Position numbers and translations under genes: made by a program. Of a stretch of 7,959 nucleotides of DNA, positions 1 to 6,944 are shown one piece after another. The notes beneath the pieces are model-generated. The model saw nothing but the letters and a program-made list of their open reading frames with translations, ran no database searches and was not told where the DNA came from. This DNA is from Mailhella sp. (GTDB lineage Bacteria; Desulfobacterota; Desulfovibrionia; Desulfovibrionales; Desulfovibrionaceae), in the NCBI GenBank assembly GCA_017411945.1, contig JAFQPD010000125.1, forward strand, positions 1 through 7,959, read 5' to 3'. Each line of letters opens with the position of its first letter. The first letter of the stretch is position 1.

Positions 1-1356
1 GCGCAGGCCGGCAGGCTGGAGCAGGCGCGGGCCGCGTGCGCCTTCTTCGGCCACGCAGTGTTCGAGGGCGGCGAGTATCTGCTCGCCCGTGTATTCGCGG
101 AGCACGAAGGCGTTGCCGAAGGGATGGATGGTGAGGATGTCGCCTCGGGTGATCTTGCCCTTGGGCAGACCGGCGCGGATGCTGCCGCCGTTGGCAAGGG
201 CGATGGTCGCGCCGAGCGGACGGGCGGCTTCGAGCATGGCGTCGGAAGTGAGCAGGCCGCTCAGGCATTCCACGTCGCGGCAGAGGTCCATGCCGTCGGC
301 CATGTCCACGCTGTTCTCGCCGATGACGGTGTTGCGGAACTCATCCAGCGACTTGGCGTAGCGGTCGATGACGGCGGAAACCTGCGGGTCCACGGGGGCG
401 TCGTTCTTCATTTCCACGGGAGCGCCGTTCCAGCTTGCAGGCACGCCGTTCTCGTCGAAGGTGACGTTCAGCTCACCCAGATACTGGGCGGCGCGCTTGG
501 CCGTGACCACGAGCACGGGCTGGCCGCTGGGGGACTTCTCCACGATGGGGTACGGGCCTTCCGAGCCTTCGCCTTCGCCGATGAAGCTGTGGGTGTGGCC
601 GCCCACGATGATATCCACACCGTCCACGGCGCGGGCGAGTTCACGGTCGGCAGGCAGGCCGATGTGGGTGACGAGCACGATGTGCTTCACGCCCTGCGCT
701 TCCAGTTCGGCCACTTCGCGCTTCACGGTGTCCACTATGGGGGTGAACTTGGTGTGTTCGCAGGCCGAGGCAAGAGTGACGACTTCATCGTTGGCTATGC
801 CCACGATGCCCACCTTCTCGCCGCGGATATCCTTGATGAGATGCGGGGCGTAGTCGGCCTTGAGCACAGGGCAGCCCTTTTCAGGGGCAAGGTTGGCGGC
901 CAGAGCGGGCACCTTGCTCCGTTCGAGGAACTTGGCAAGGGTGAGACAGCCGTCGTCGAATTCATGGTTGCCGAGGGTCATGGCGTCCCACGGCATATGG
1001 TCGTTGATCTCAGCCAGCATGGGGGACTTGTTCACGCTGAAGAACAGCGTGCCCTGGAACTGGTCGCCCGCGTCCACGAATATCACGTTGTCCTTCTCGG
1101 CCTTGATGGACTTCACGGCGGAAGCCACACGGCCGAGGCCGCCGATGCTCTTTTCCACGCTGAAGGCCGCGTTGCCGCGCTTGTCGATGCCGGCCACATG
1201 GGAATGCGTGTCGTTGGTGTGCAGGACGGTGAGCTCGAGCCCCTTCTTTTCCTTGAGGAAGTTCAGGGGGCAGCCTTCCCACGCACAGCCGGACAGGCTG
1301 AGCCCTGCGGCAAGGAGCAGGGAGAGGCCGAACATCTTCTTAGAGCTGATACGCAT
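1..1356 (-). CDS. Lipoprotein 5'-nucleotidase / metallophosphoesterase, UshA-like (3' end outside window)
   Basis: Reading leftward from ATG at 1356, 452 codons stay open to the window edge, so the C-terminus is missing. The start is supported by AAGGAG at 1363-1368, six bases upstream. Residues 1-24 are a lipoprotein signal peptide ending in the lipobox LSGC (Cys24), so the protein should be exported and lipid-anchored. The calcineurin-like metallophosphoesterase domain follows, with the 5'-nucleotidase motifs in order: HTNDTHSH (46-53), DAGDQFQG (95-102), GNHEFD (129-134), THIG (230-233) and GGHTHS (252-257). Likely metal ligands are D49, H51, D98, N130, H231, H254 and H256. The C-terminal substrate-binding domain begins near residue 340, with NGGSIRAGLPKGKITRGDI at 389-407 and HPFGNAFVLREYTGEQI at 411-427. 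Family members are usually about 500-650 residues, so roughly 100 or more are probably missing here. The expected role is hydrolysis of extracellular nucleotides or nucleotide sugars for salvage; exact substrate is not readable. It follows the TMEM43 gene by 22 bp and is probably its operon partner. Confidence 0.93.
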   Translation of the reverse strand, partial: MRISSKKMFGLSLLLAAGLSLSGCAWEGCPLNFLKEKKGLELTVLHTNDTHSHVAGIDKRGNAAFSVEKSIGGLGRVASAVKSIKAEKDNVIFVDAGDQFQGTLFFSVNKSPMLAEINDHMPWDAMTLGNHEFDDGCLTLAKFLERSKVPALAANLAPEKGCPVLKADYAPHLIKDIRGEKVGIVGIANDEVVTLASACEHTKFTPIVDTVKREVAELEAQGVKHIVLVTHIGLPADRELARAVDGVDIIVGGHTHSFIGEGEGSEGPYPIVEKSPSGQPVLVVTAKRAAQYLGELNVTFDENGVPASWNGAPVEMKNDAPVDPQVSAVIDRYAKSLDEFRNTVIGENSVDMADGMDLCRDVECLSGLLTSDAMLEAARPLGATIALANGGSIRAGLPKGKITRGDILTIHPFGNAFVLREYTGEQILAALEHCVAEEGARGPRLLQPAGLR

Positions 1357-1378
1357 AGCGTTCTCCTTCGGTCGGGGC

Positions 1379-2764
1379 TTATTCAGCAGGGGCCTGAGGC
1401 GCAGGGGCAGCAGGAGCGGCCTTCTTGGCGCGGCCCTTGAAGTACAGGGCGGCGATGAGCAGGACGGCCACGCCGATCATGGCACCGCCGATGACGGGAC
1501 GGAAGCGCAGCCATGCGATGGAGATGATGATGAGCGACCAGGCGAAGCCGAGCAGGGAGCAGACAAGACCGGTACCCGCACCCACGATGGTGCCGAGCAG
1601 GGGGATGACGCTGGCGAGCACGGAAAGGGGAGCCACGATGGCCTTGAGGCCGCCGATGACGAGGAAAGTGCCCACCACGCGGAGTATCCACGTCCAGGTG
1701 CTGTTGGAGCTGTGGGCCTTGCCGAACATCTGATCGGAGCTGACCACGCCCATGTTCAGGCGGCTGACGGTCTTGCCGTTGGAAGCATAGACCTTTTCAA
1801 AGGTGGTTCCGTTGTACTTGGCGATGATGCTGATGTCGGAAGGGTAGACGGCCTTATAGGTGATGCGCACGTCGCCCACCTTGGGAGTGCCGGGGGTGAG
1901 GCCGATGTACAGGGTGTTGCCGCTCACATGCACCACTTCGCCGCCGAGGGCGGGGTTCAGGGCGTTGGAGACCATCTGCACGACGGCGGACTTGTTCTCA
2001 ACGGTCTGGGCAGGAGCGAGAGGCGCGCCCTGCTGGGGAGCGGTCTGCGCCACGCGCTGATCGAAAGAGCTCTGGGTATTGCTGACCGGAGCCATGGTCA
2101 TGGGGCGCAGTTCGGGGAAGGCGCGGTAGATGTTCTGGCTGATGCCGCTCTTCACTTCCTGAGACATCTGAAGGTCGAAGGGCTTCGCGCCGGAAATGGA
2201 GCTGATGAGGAAGTCAGGCAGGCGCACGGGGCCGAAGGTCACTTCCGTGGCGCGCACGGTCCTGTCCTTCGCCTGAACGTAGGTGTAGTTCACCTTGCCG
2301 GAACGGGCGGCAGGATCGCGGAACCTGTTGGAGTCCACAGGTTCGTCCACCCACTTGGCGTGGTAGTTATACACGGTCACAGTCTCTTCGCCGCCGCCGA
2401 GCTTCTGGCGCTTCTCCTGCTTGGACGTTTCCGTCCACTGGTAGTATTCGACATCGCGGACCAGGGCGATGGCCGTCTGGCTGATGCCGAACTCGCTGTC
2501 GTTGAGCACCTGCTTGGTGTCGGCATAGCCGGTCACATGGACGACCTTGCCGGAGAAGGAGGGGCCGAGGTTATCGGCACTGCCCACGATCTGCGTCTGG
2601 GCCTGCGTTTCGTTCAGCGCGTCGCGGGTAGCCACGAAGTCACCTTCGTTCCACCAGAGCAGAGCCGTACCGGCCACGAACAGGGCAATGCCCATGCCGA
2701 TGCCGGAGAAAGAATTGCCGAGCCTTGAGAAGAAACTGGTCTGCGTGGTCTCGGTGTAAGCCAT
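1379..2764 (-). CDS. TMEM43 family membrane protein
   Basis: This 461-residue protein matches the TMEM43/LUMA family, a membrane family of unclear bacterial function named for the human nuclear-envelope protein. The start ATG at 2764 is preceded by AGGAGG (2770-2775) with a 5-base spacer. TM1 lies around residues 22-38. A long soluble region (about 40-355) follows and contains the family-like motif EYYQWTE (106-112). Hydrophobic segments then cluster near 357-374, 376-418 (probably two passes) and 424-442. The C-terminus is an Ala/Pro-rich low-complexity tail (449-461) after a KGRAKK basic stretch. This one-TM, large-loop, several-TM topology is the family pattern, and the loop probably lies outside the cytoplasm. 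It is the first gene of an operon with the downstream 5'-nucleotidase. A promoter and a palindromic box shared with three other units of the window lie upstream. The family call is firm; the biochemical role is unknown. Confidence 0.88.
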   Translation of the reverse strand: MAYTETTQTSFFSRLGNSFSGIGMGIALFVAGTALLWWNEGDFVATRDALNETQAQTQIVGSADNLGPSFSGKVVHVTGYADTKQVLNDSEFGISQTAIALVRDVEYYQWTETSKQEKRQKLGGGEETVTVYNYHAKWVDEPVDSNRFRDPAARSGKVNYTYVQAKDRTVRATEVTFGPVRLPDFLISSISGAKPFDLQMSQEVKSGISQNIYRAFPELRPMTMAPVSNTQSSFDQRVAQTAPQQGAPLAPAQTVENKSAVVQMVSNALNPALGGEVVHVSGNTLYIGLTPGTPKVGDVRITYKAVYPSDISIIAKYNGTTFEKVYASNGKTVSRLNMGVVSSDQMFGKAHSSNSTWTWILRVVGTFLVIGGLKAIVAPLSVLASVIPLLGTIVGAGTGLVCSLLGFAWSLIIISIAWLRFRPVIGGAMIGVAVLLIAALYFKGRAKKAAPAAPAPQAPAE

Positions 2765-2801
2765 ATGAACCTCCTATGGGAATAGTGGCAATTTTGGCTT
2801 C

Positions 2802-2807
2802 AGCATA
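2802..2807 (-). promoter_or_regulatory. Predicted -10 element of the TMEM43-nucleotidase operon
   Basis: On the minus strand this reads TATGCT (four of six matches to TATAAT). It starts 31 bp downstream of the centre of the palindromic box at 2838, the same distance as at lemA and the J-like gene. No good -35 is present (TTTCTA at the expected place), which suggests activator dependence. The inferred transcript start near 2795 gives a leader of about 30 nt. Confidence 0.5.
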
Positions 2808-2829
2808 CGAGAAAATATCGTTTATAGAA

Positions 2830-2846
2830 ATTACCCAAGGGGTGAA
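2830..2846 (-). promoter_or_regulatory. Palindromic operator box 1 (TMEM43 operon)
   Basis: On the minus strand it reads TTCACCCCTTGGGTAAT, differing at one position from the boxes of lemA and the J-like gene. The box centre at 2838 is 74 bp upstream of the ATG. Arm symmetry is imperfect (5 of 8 positions), the weakest of the four boxes. The similarity to the lemA box extends upstream, with 25 of 28 bases identical over 2831-2858 versus 6869-6896. The binding protein is inferred, not shown. Confidence 0.7.
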
Positions 2847-3010
2847 ATTGGGCTTCTTCGCATGAAAAAAAGTGGCAGGATTCCGTCGCGGCAAGTCTTT
2901 TCCGGCCTTTTCCCTTCCATCGCAAGGGCAGGTCCTGCATTCGACGAAAAAATTTTATACTCATAAATAATATGTAATTTCAATATGTTGTGTTTAAATG
3001 AGGGGGGGTA

Positions 3011-3027
3011 ATCACCCCTGGGGTGAT
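3011..3027 (+). promoter_or_regulatory. Palindromic operator box 2 (SBP-luxR operon)
   Basis: ATCACCCCTGGGGTGAT is a perfect inverted repeat with 8-bp arms around a central T (3019). The centre is 68 bp before the SBP start codon and 32 bp before the predicted -10. It is the only fully symmetric copy of the four, and lies in front of the operon that encodes the candidate binding protein, suggesting autoregulation. Confidence 0.75.
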
Positions 3028-3047
3028 ATACAAAAATCAGAGAGGTG

Positions 3048-3056
3048 TGGTAGTAT
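3048..3056 (+). promoter_or_regulatory. Predicted extended -10 of the SBP-luxR operon
   Basis: TGG-TAGTAT forms an extended -10 (TGn motif at 3048-3050, hexamer 3051-3056). No recognisable -35 lies at the usual distance; box 2 occupies that region instead. The inferred start near 3063 places the box centre at about -44. AT-rich DNA at 2945-3000 upstream could act as an UP element or hold another promoter. Confidence 0.45.
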
Positions 3057-3086
3057 TTTTAAGATTATCTTCTTTAAAGGCTGGTG

Positions 3087-4433
3087 ATGGTGATGTTCCG
3101 CCGCGTTTTCACTCTGCTCCTGCTCGTTTCCCTTTCCCTGCTGGGCCTGAATCTCTCCGGCTGCCGGGACTCCGTGCTCGACCCTGACGACCCGGTCTCG
3201 CTCTCCTTCTGGCATGTGTACGGCGCGCAGGCGGATTCCCCCATGAACAGCCTCGTGCGGGAATTCAACCAGACCGTGGGGCAGGAAAGGGGCGTCGTGG
3301 TCAACGTTACCTCGCTTTCCAACAGCACGGCCATGCACTTCCCGCTGGTGGCCGCCGCCAAGGGCGAGCCCGGTGCGGGCCTTCTGCCCGACATCTTCGT
3401 GGCCTACCCCAAAACCGTCCTCACCATAGGCCCGGAACGCTTCGCAGACTGGAAGAGCCTGCTCAAGGAAGAAACCGTTCGTTCCTATGTGCCCTCCTTC
3501 GTGGAGGAAGGGAGCGTTGACGGCAGGCTGGTCATGCTCCCCGTGGCCAAATCGTCCAGCGCCTTGTTCGTGAACTCTGTCATCTTCGACAGATTTGCAG
3601 AAGAAAAGGGCTTTTCCTACGACGATCTGCTCACATGGGAAGGGATGTTCCGCGCGGCGGAAGCCTATTACGAATGGTCCGGCGGCAAGGCTTTCTTCAA
3701 GTATGACGACTGGCTGCATTACAGCATGGTCAACCTCGCCTCCTACGGGGAAGAGCTGTTCCCCGGCGGCAGGCTGAACTTCGATTCCCCGCAGTTCGCC
3801 AAGATCTGGAAGCGGCTGGCCAAAGCGGCGGCCTCCGGCCATGTCTGCCTGCTGGACGGCTATTCCACCACGGCCATGATGACGGGCGAGGCCATCTGCG
3901 GCATAGAATCCGTTGCGTCCATCCTGTACTTCAAGGACAGGGTGACCTTCCCCGACAATACCCATATGCCCCTGCGCCTGCGCATCCTTCCTGTTCCGCA
4001 CTTTTCCGACGGCGAAGCTCTCGCCATACAGCGCGGCTCCGGCCTCTGCGTGCCCAGGTCCACGGAGAAAAAGGAAAAAGCGGCCGCCGTGTTCGCGGAA
4101 TGGCTCACCGAAGAAGAGCATAACCTGCCCTTCGTCATGACGGCGGGCTACCTGCCCGTGAAGAGCGCCGCCTACGAACGCATACGCGACCCGAAGAATA
4201 TCGTGAGCCCCACGCCCAACGCTGTGGAACTCTATAACACAGTGAACCGCATACGCGACAATTACCGCTTCTGGGTTCCTCCGTACTTCGACGGCTACGG
4301 GGAACTGGAAAAGAAGTTCTGTGAAGAGCAGATGAAGCTCTTTGCCCGCTACCGTGAGGCCTGTGCCGGAAAGCCCGTTCCCCAGAGTGTTCTGGATGCC
4401 ATGTTCAAGGAATTCAGAGCCGTTATGGAGTAA
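3087..4433 (+). CDS. Solute-binding-protein-like lipoprotein, family 1 type, paired with a LuxR sensor
   Basis: This 448-residue protein has the layout of ABC-type extracellular solute-binding proteins of the family 1 (sugar-binding) kind. A signal peptide (1-25) ends in lipobox LSGC with Cys26. SBP signatures follow: LSFWHVYG (39-46, first strand of lobe 1), PDIFVAYP (101-108), DGRLVMLPVAKSSSALFVNS (145-164), GSGLCVPRSTEKKEKAAAVF (317-336) and GYLPVKSAAY (354-363). AAAGG at 3076-3080 favours ATG 3087 (6-base spacer). GTG 3084 and ATG 3093 are in-frame alternatives. No permease or ATPase gene is adjacent. The next gene, 2 bp away, is a membrane LuxR regulator, so the protein may act as an extracytoplasmic ligand sensor rather than for transport. 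A transporter subunit working with permeases elsewhere cannot be excluded. The ligand is unknown. Confidence 0.87.
   Translation: MVMFRRVFTLLLLVSLSLLGLNLSGCRDSVLDPDDPVSLSFWHVYGAQADSPMNSLVREFNQTVGQERGVVVNVTSLSNSTAMHFPLVAAAKGEPGAGLLPDIFVAYPKTVLTIGPERFADWKSLLKEETVRSYVPSFVEEGSVDGRLVMLPVAKSSSALFVNSVIFDRFAEEKGFSYDDLLTWEGMFRAAEAYYEWSGGKAFFKYDDWLHYSMVNLASYGEELFPGGRLNFDSPQFAKIWKRLAKAAASGHVCLLDGYSTTAMMTGEAICGIESVASILYFKDRVTFPDNTHMPLRLRILPVPHFSDGEALAIQRGSGLCVPRSTEKKEKAAAVFAEWLTEEEHNLPFVMTAGYLPVKSAAYERIRDPKNIVSPTPNAVELYNTVNRIRDNYRFWVPPYFDGYGELEKKFCEEQMKLFARYREACAGKPVPQSVLDAMFKEFRAVME
4427..4430 (+). promoter_or_regulatory. Ribosome binding site of the luxR gene inside the SBP gene end
   Basis: GGAG lies within the last codons of the SBP gene, followed by TAAGC and ATG at 4436. 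The stop codon of the first gene sits between the binding site and the start of the second, so the two genes are probably translationally coupled. Confidence 0.6.
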
Positions 4434-4435
4434 GC

Positions 4436-6046
4436 ATGGGCGACAGGGGCTTCGTTGCATACCATAAGGCGCTGTTCAGCGTTCTTTTCCGCCGGGACAA
4501 CAGGCATCTGAGCATCCGAGGCAGATTGCAGATCTCCCTTCTGGCGCTTTCTGCCGTGCTCATTTTCAGCACGTTCTTTCTGCTGGCCTCGCTGGGCATG
4601 CTTCCCTCCGTGCAGAACGACGTGGAAAAACATCTTATTGCCGAACTCGATGCCTATGAACAGCATCTGCACAGCTATTTCGGCAATACGGCAGGCATGG
4701 GCGTCAACATGTCGCGCCGCCTCTCCGACGAACTTTCCCACGAGCTGGCTCTGCACAAGGCCAGCATAGCGGACGCTTCCGACAATCCCAAGCTCCTGCT
4801 GGCACTGGAAGAACGCATCTATTCCGTATTGCAGAACACGCTCATTTCCGCCGACTGCAGCGGAGCTTTCGTGATGCTGGACGCTACGGTCAATTCCTCC
4901 CTGCCCGATGCGCATCTCTCGCGGGCGGGCGTGTACCTCAAGCTTGCCAACATCAGCAAGCATAACGCCATCGATCCCGACCTGCTTTTCGTTCGCGGGA
5001 TGCACGAGGTGGGAACGAAGCATAAGCATATCTTCCATAACAAATGGGAGCTGGAGTTCTCCATTCAGCGCTGGGATATGTACGAGGAGCTGAAGAAGAA
5101 GGCCCAGCCCGACCTTACGAAATGCTACATGGTCACGCCCCGTGTGCATCTTCAGGGAACATGGGAGACCATGATGCTCTTCCTTGTGCCCATCCTCGAT
5201 GGCAGGGGCGGCTTCCTGGGGCTGTGCGGGCTGGAGATAAATTCGCTTTACTACAAGCTGGCCCTTTCGTCCCACGCCTTCACCAAGCAGTTCACCGGCC
5301 TTATCGCCTGCCGGGATGGGGACAGGCTCCTTCCGGGAACCGGGCTGGAAAGCGGAACGCTCCACGGATATTTTGCGGGCATACAGCCTTCCCCGATGCA
5401 GATAGAACGCTATGGCGGCCTGAACCGCTACGAATCGGCAAGCGGCTCCTTCATAGGGCTGGACCGCGCCATTGCCCTTTCTCCGCTGGACGGGGCGAAC
5501 CGCTGGGTCACTGCGGTGTTCATTCCGGAAAAGCTCTATTCCTTCAACCTCCATATGCAGTACCTTAAGGTATTCGCGCTTTTTGCCTGCGTCCTTTTCA
5601 TCGCCTACCTCTTCTGCTACCGCATAGGCCGCCGCTATATCGACCCCATCCTCGACGGCATAGATTCCTTTACCAGCGGCGCTTCGGAACGCACCGCGAT
5701 CCCGGAAATAGACGACCTTATCGTGTACCTGAGCCGCGAGGAGCAGAAGAAGCGGCCTCCGGAGGACATCCCCCCTATCGACTTCAAGACCTTTTCCGCC
5801 AACGTGGAGCTTCTCAGCAAGGCGGAACGCGCGGTTTTCGACCTCTATATGAAGGGCCTTTCCGCACCGGACATTGCCAATCAGCTCTGCCTCAGCATGA
5901 ATACCATCAAGTCCCACAATAAGCGCATCTACAAGAAGCTGAACGTCTCTTCCCGCAAGGAACTGCTTTTCTTTGCGAAGATGATGACGCTTGCGCGCGA
6001 GGACATGGAGAGTTCCGGCGGCGGTACGCAGGAAGGAAAGGCCTGA
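4436..6046 (+). CDS. Membrane-bound one-component LuxR-type transcriptional regulator with periplasmic sensor domain
   Basis: The product has 536 residues. A short cytoplasmic N-terminus leads into TM1 (about 31-56). A periplasmic domain of about 320 residues follows, then TM2 (about 376-395), a linker (396-455) and a C-terminal LuxR/GerE-type helix-turn-helix (about 458-517). The HTH is clear: LSKAERAVFDLYMKGLSAPD (460-479) followed by IANQL and SMNTIKSHNKRIYKKLNVSS (487-506). The periplasmic part contains LFLVPILDGRGGFLGLCGLE (248-267), resembling the strand-turn-strand of Cache-type sensor domains, but I would not assign a subfamily. There is no receiver domain or kinase, so signal must pass through the membrane directly to the DNA-binding domain. 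It is cotranscribed with the SBP gene (2-bp gap). It is the only DNA-binding protein visible here and the best candidate to bind the four palindromic boxes. LuxR-type activators commonly bind near -42, matching the box positions; that link is inference. Confidence 0.9.
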   Translation: MGDRGFVAYHKALFSVLFRRDNRHLSIRGRLQISLLALSAVLIFSTFFLLASLGMLPSVQNDVEKHLIAELDAYEQHLHSYFGNTAGMGVNMSRRLSDELSHELALHKASIADASDNPKLLLALEERIYSVLQNTLISADCSGAFVMLDATVNSSLPDAHLSRAGVYLKLANISKHNAIDPDLLFVRGMHEVGTKHKHIFHNKWELEFSIQRWDMYEELKKKAQPDLTKCYMVTPRVHLQGTWETMMLFLVPILDGRGGFLGLCGLEINSLYYKLALSSHAFTKQFTGLIACRDGDRLLPGTGLESGTLHGYFAGIQPSPMQIERYGGLNRYESASGSFIGLDRAIALSPLDGANRWVTAVFIPEKLYSFNLHMQYLKVFALFACVLFIAYLFCYRIGRRYIDPILDGIDSFTSGASERTAIPEIDDLIVYLSREEQKKRPPEDIPPIDFKTFSANVELLSKAERAVFDLYMKGLSAPDIANQLCLSMNTIKSHNKRIYKKLNVSSRKELLFFAKMMTLAREDMESSGGGTQEGKA

Positions 6047-6047
6047 T

Positions 6048-6084
6048 AAAAAAATACCGTGCGGGTGAAGCACGGTATTTTTTT
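6048..6084 (+). terminator. Strong rho-independent terminator, probably bidirectional
   Basis: A perfect 15-bp inverted repeat (AAAAAAATACCGTGC at 6048-6062, GCACGGTATTTTTTT at 6070-6084) encloses a 7-base loop (6063-6069). The A tract on the left and T tract on the right give a U-run on either strand. It begins just after the luxR stop codon at 6046 and can also end lemA transcripts arriving from the right. Confidence 0.92.
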
Positions 6085-6220
6085 ATGGCCCACGCCTCCG
6101 TTCCTTCCAGCGGGGCGCTCCCGCCAGCGAAACGGGCATGAGCTTTTACGCCCCGCCGCCAGCCTTCACGAGTATCCGATTCTGCCAAAAAAGGAAGGCG
6201 GGCAGCAGGGCATACATGTT

Positions 6221-6775
6221 TTAGAAGGAAACCTGCGGCACTTCGCGTTCCGCCACATTGTCCAGCTCGAAGAAGTCCGCCTTCTGGAAGCCGAACTGGC
6301 GGGCGATGATGCTGGCCGGGAACACTTCGGTGCGGGTATTGTACTCGCGCACCGTGCCGTTGTAGTAGCGGCGGGCTATCTGTATCTCGTCTTCCAGTGC
6401 GGTGAGCGTGTTCTGGAGCTGCATCACGTTTTCGTTGGCGCGAAGCTGGGGATAATTCTCCATCACGGCGAAAAGGCGGCCCAGAGCCTGGGAAAGCATA
6501 CCTTCCGCCTGTGCGGCCTGAGCCACTCCGGCGGCGTTCTGGGCCATGGAGCGCATCTTGGCTATTTCTTCAAGCACGTCCTTTTCGTGGGCCATATATC
6601 CCTTCACGGTATTGACGAGATTGCCCACAAGGTCGTGGCGGCGCTTGAGCTGGACGTCGATGCCGCTCCAGCCCTCATCCTTCATGTTGCGGAGCCGGAT
6701 GAGCCCGTTATAGACGCCAATGCCCCAGACGGCGATGACGAGTGCCACAGCCAGCACGATTCCTGCAATGATCAT
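6221..6775 (-). CDS. lemA: LemA family protein
   Basis: The 184-residue product matches LemA over its whole length, the usual size for the family. One N-terminal membrane segment (about 2-20) is followed by the family's opening motif YNGLIRLRNMKDEGWSGIDV (22-41) and RRHDLVGNLVNTVKGYMAHE (45-64). Later come a helical region with RANENVMQLQNTLTALEDE and the ending with IARRYYNGTVREYN and the TEVFPASIIARQFGFQK stretch. The helices form the long coiled bundle known for LemA, with the C-terminal bulk probably facing the periplasm. The start ATG at 6775 has GAGGGG upstream at a 3-base spacer (5 from GAGG). LemA function is poorly defined, and envelope-related roles have been suggested. Genes that often accompany lemA (TPM-domain or M48 protease genes) are absent on the downstream side: the next gene is convergent. 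It appears monocistronic, with box 3 upstream. Confidence 0.95.
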   Translation of the reverse strand: MIIAGIVLAVALVIAVWGIGVYNGLIRLRNMKDEGWSGIDVQLKRRHDLVGNLVNTVKGYMAHEKDVLEEIAKMRSMAQNAAGVAQAAQAEGMLSQALGRLFAVMENYPQLRANENVMQLQNTLTALEDEIQIARRYYNGTVREYNTRTEVFPASIIARQFGFQKADFFELDNVAEREVPQVSF

Positions 6776-6839
6776 ATGCCCCTCACAAGGTTAGAGGATG
6801 GAAGAGCGCCTTTGGAAAAAGGCTTTCGATTCATACGGT

Positions 6840-6845
6840 ATCTTA
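6840..6845 (-). promoter_or_regulatory. Predicted -10 element of lemA
   Basis: The minus strand reads TAAGAT (five of six matches to TATAAT). It starts 31 bp downstream of the box 3 centre. The hexamer at the -35 distance (TAGAAA) is poor, so an activator seems needed. The inferred start near 6833 leaves a leader of about 58 nt. Confidence 0.5.
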
Positions 6846-6867
6846 CGGGGCAACAGAAAGAATTTCT

Positions 6868-6884
6868 ATTACCCCTGGGGTGAA
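6868..6884 (-). promoter_or_regulatory. Palindromic operator box 3 (lemA)
   Basis: On the minus strand it reads TTCACCCCAGGGGTAAT, centred at 6876. It is identical over 17 bp to box 4, which faces the opposite way. Six of eight arm positions are symmetric. The centre is 101 bp upstream of the lemA ATG. Confidence 0.75.
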
Positions 6885-6926
6885 AATGGGCTTCTTTTTT
6901 TCAAAACAGCGCAAAGGGCGTTTTTC

Positions 6927-6940
6927 CATGCTTAAGCATG
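6927..6940. repeat. Perfect 14-bp palindrome between the two operator boxes
   Basis: CATGCTTAAGCATG equals its own reverse complement. It lies between boxes 3 and 4 in the lemA/J-like divergent region, 12 bases before the core of the nearer inward-facing box arm. It is too short, and lacks a loop, to be a convincing terminator. A second regulator site is possible but unproven. Confidence 0.45.
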
Positions 6941-6944
6941 CAAT

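Larger units (their letters stand above)
2765..3086. other. Divergent regulatory region between TMEM43 operon and SBP-luxR operon
   Basis: This 322-bp gap contains no credible gene. It holds box 1 with its minus-strand -10, box 2 with its plus-strand -10, ribosome sites at both ends and an AT-rich stretch (2945-3000). The middle (about 2875-2940) has only a small 5-bp-arm inverted repeat, GCAGG-T-CCTGC at 2928-2938, of doubtful meaning. Confidence 0.75.

Noticed and set aside
58..1440. Long plus-strand open frame of 460 codons.
   Set aside because: It is antisense to the nucleotidase gene, whose minus-strand reading contains all 5'-nucleotidase motifs and a signal peptide. The plus reading is a His/Gly/Val-rich composition with no recognisable domain, as expected for the complement of GC-rich coding DNA.
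860..2728. Plus-strand open frame of 622 codons across both left-hand genes.
   Set aside because: It runs antisense through the nucleotidase start and the whole TMEM43 gene, has no ribosome site, and shows Asp/His/Gly-rich low-complexity sequence.
2860..2880. TGGCAG-like bases suggesting a sigma-54 promoter.
   Set aside because: No matching TTGC-type -12 element lies at the required spacing toward either gene, and neither regulator in the window has a sigma-54 activator (AAA+) domain.
2830..3027. The palindromic boxes read as rho-independent terminator hairpins.
   Set aside because: They have a one-base centre and no adjacent U-run, lie upstream of start codons and not downstream of stops, and recur at a constant distance from -10-like hexamers. 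An operator fits better.
3012..6073. Two long minus-strand frames (482 and 574 codons) opposite the SBP and luxR genes.
   Set aside because: They mirror well-recognised plus-strand genes with signal peptide, TM segments and HTH; one would also run through the SBP promoter box. No domain is recognisable in them.
6085..6220. Possible extra small gene between the terminator and lemA.
   Set aside because: The only open frames either overlap luxR on the opposite strand or are shadows of lemA; no ribosome site or recognisable peptide is present. The stretch appears to be a plain convergent spacer.
6059..6883. Plus-strand frame of 274 codons over lemA.
   Set aside because: It begins inside the terminator hairpin and is antisense to lemA, which matches its family over the full length.
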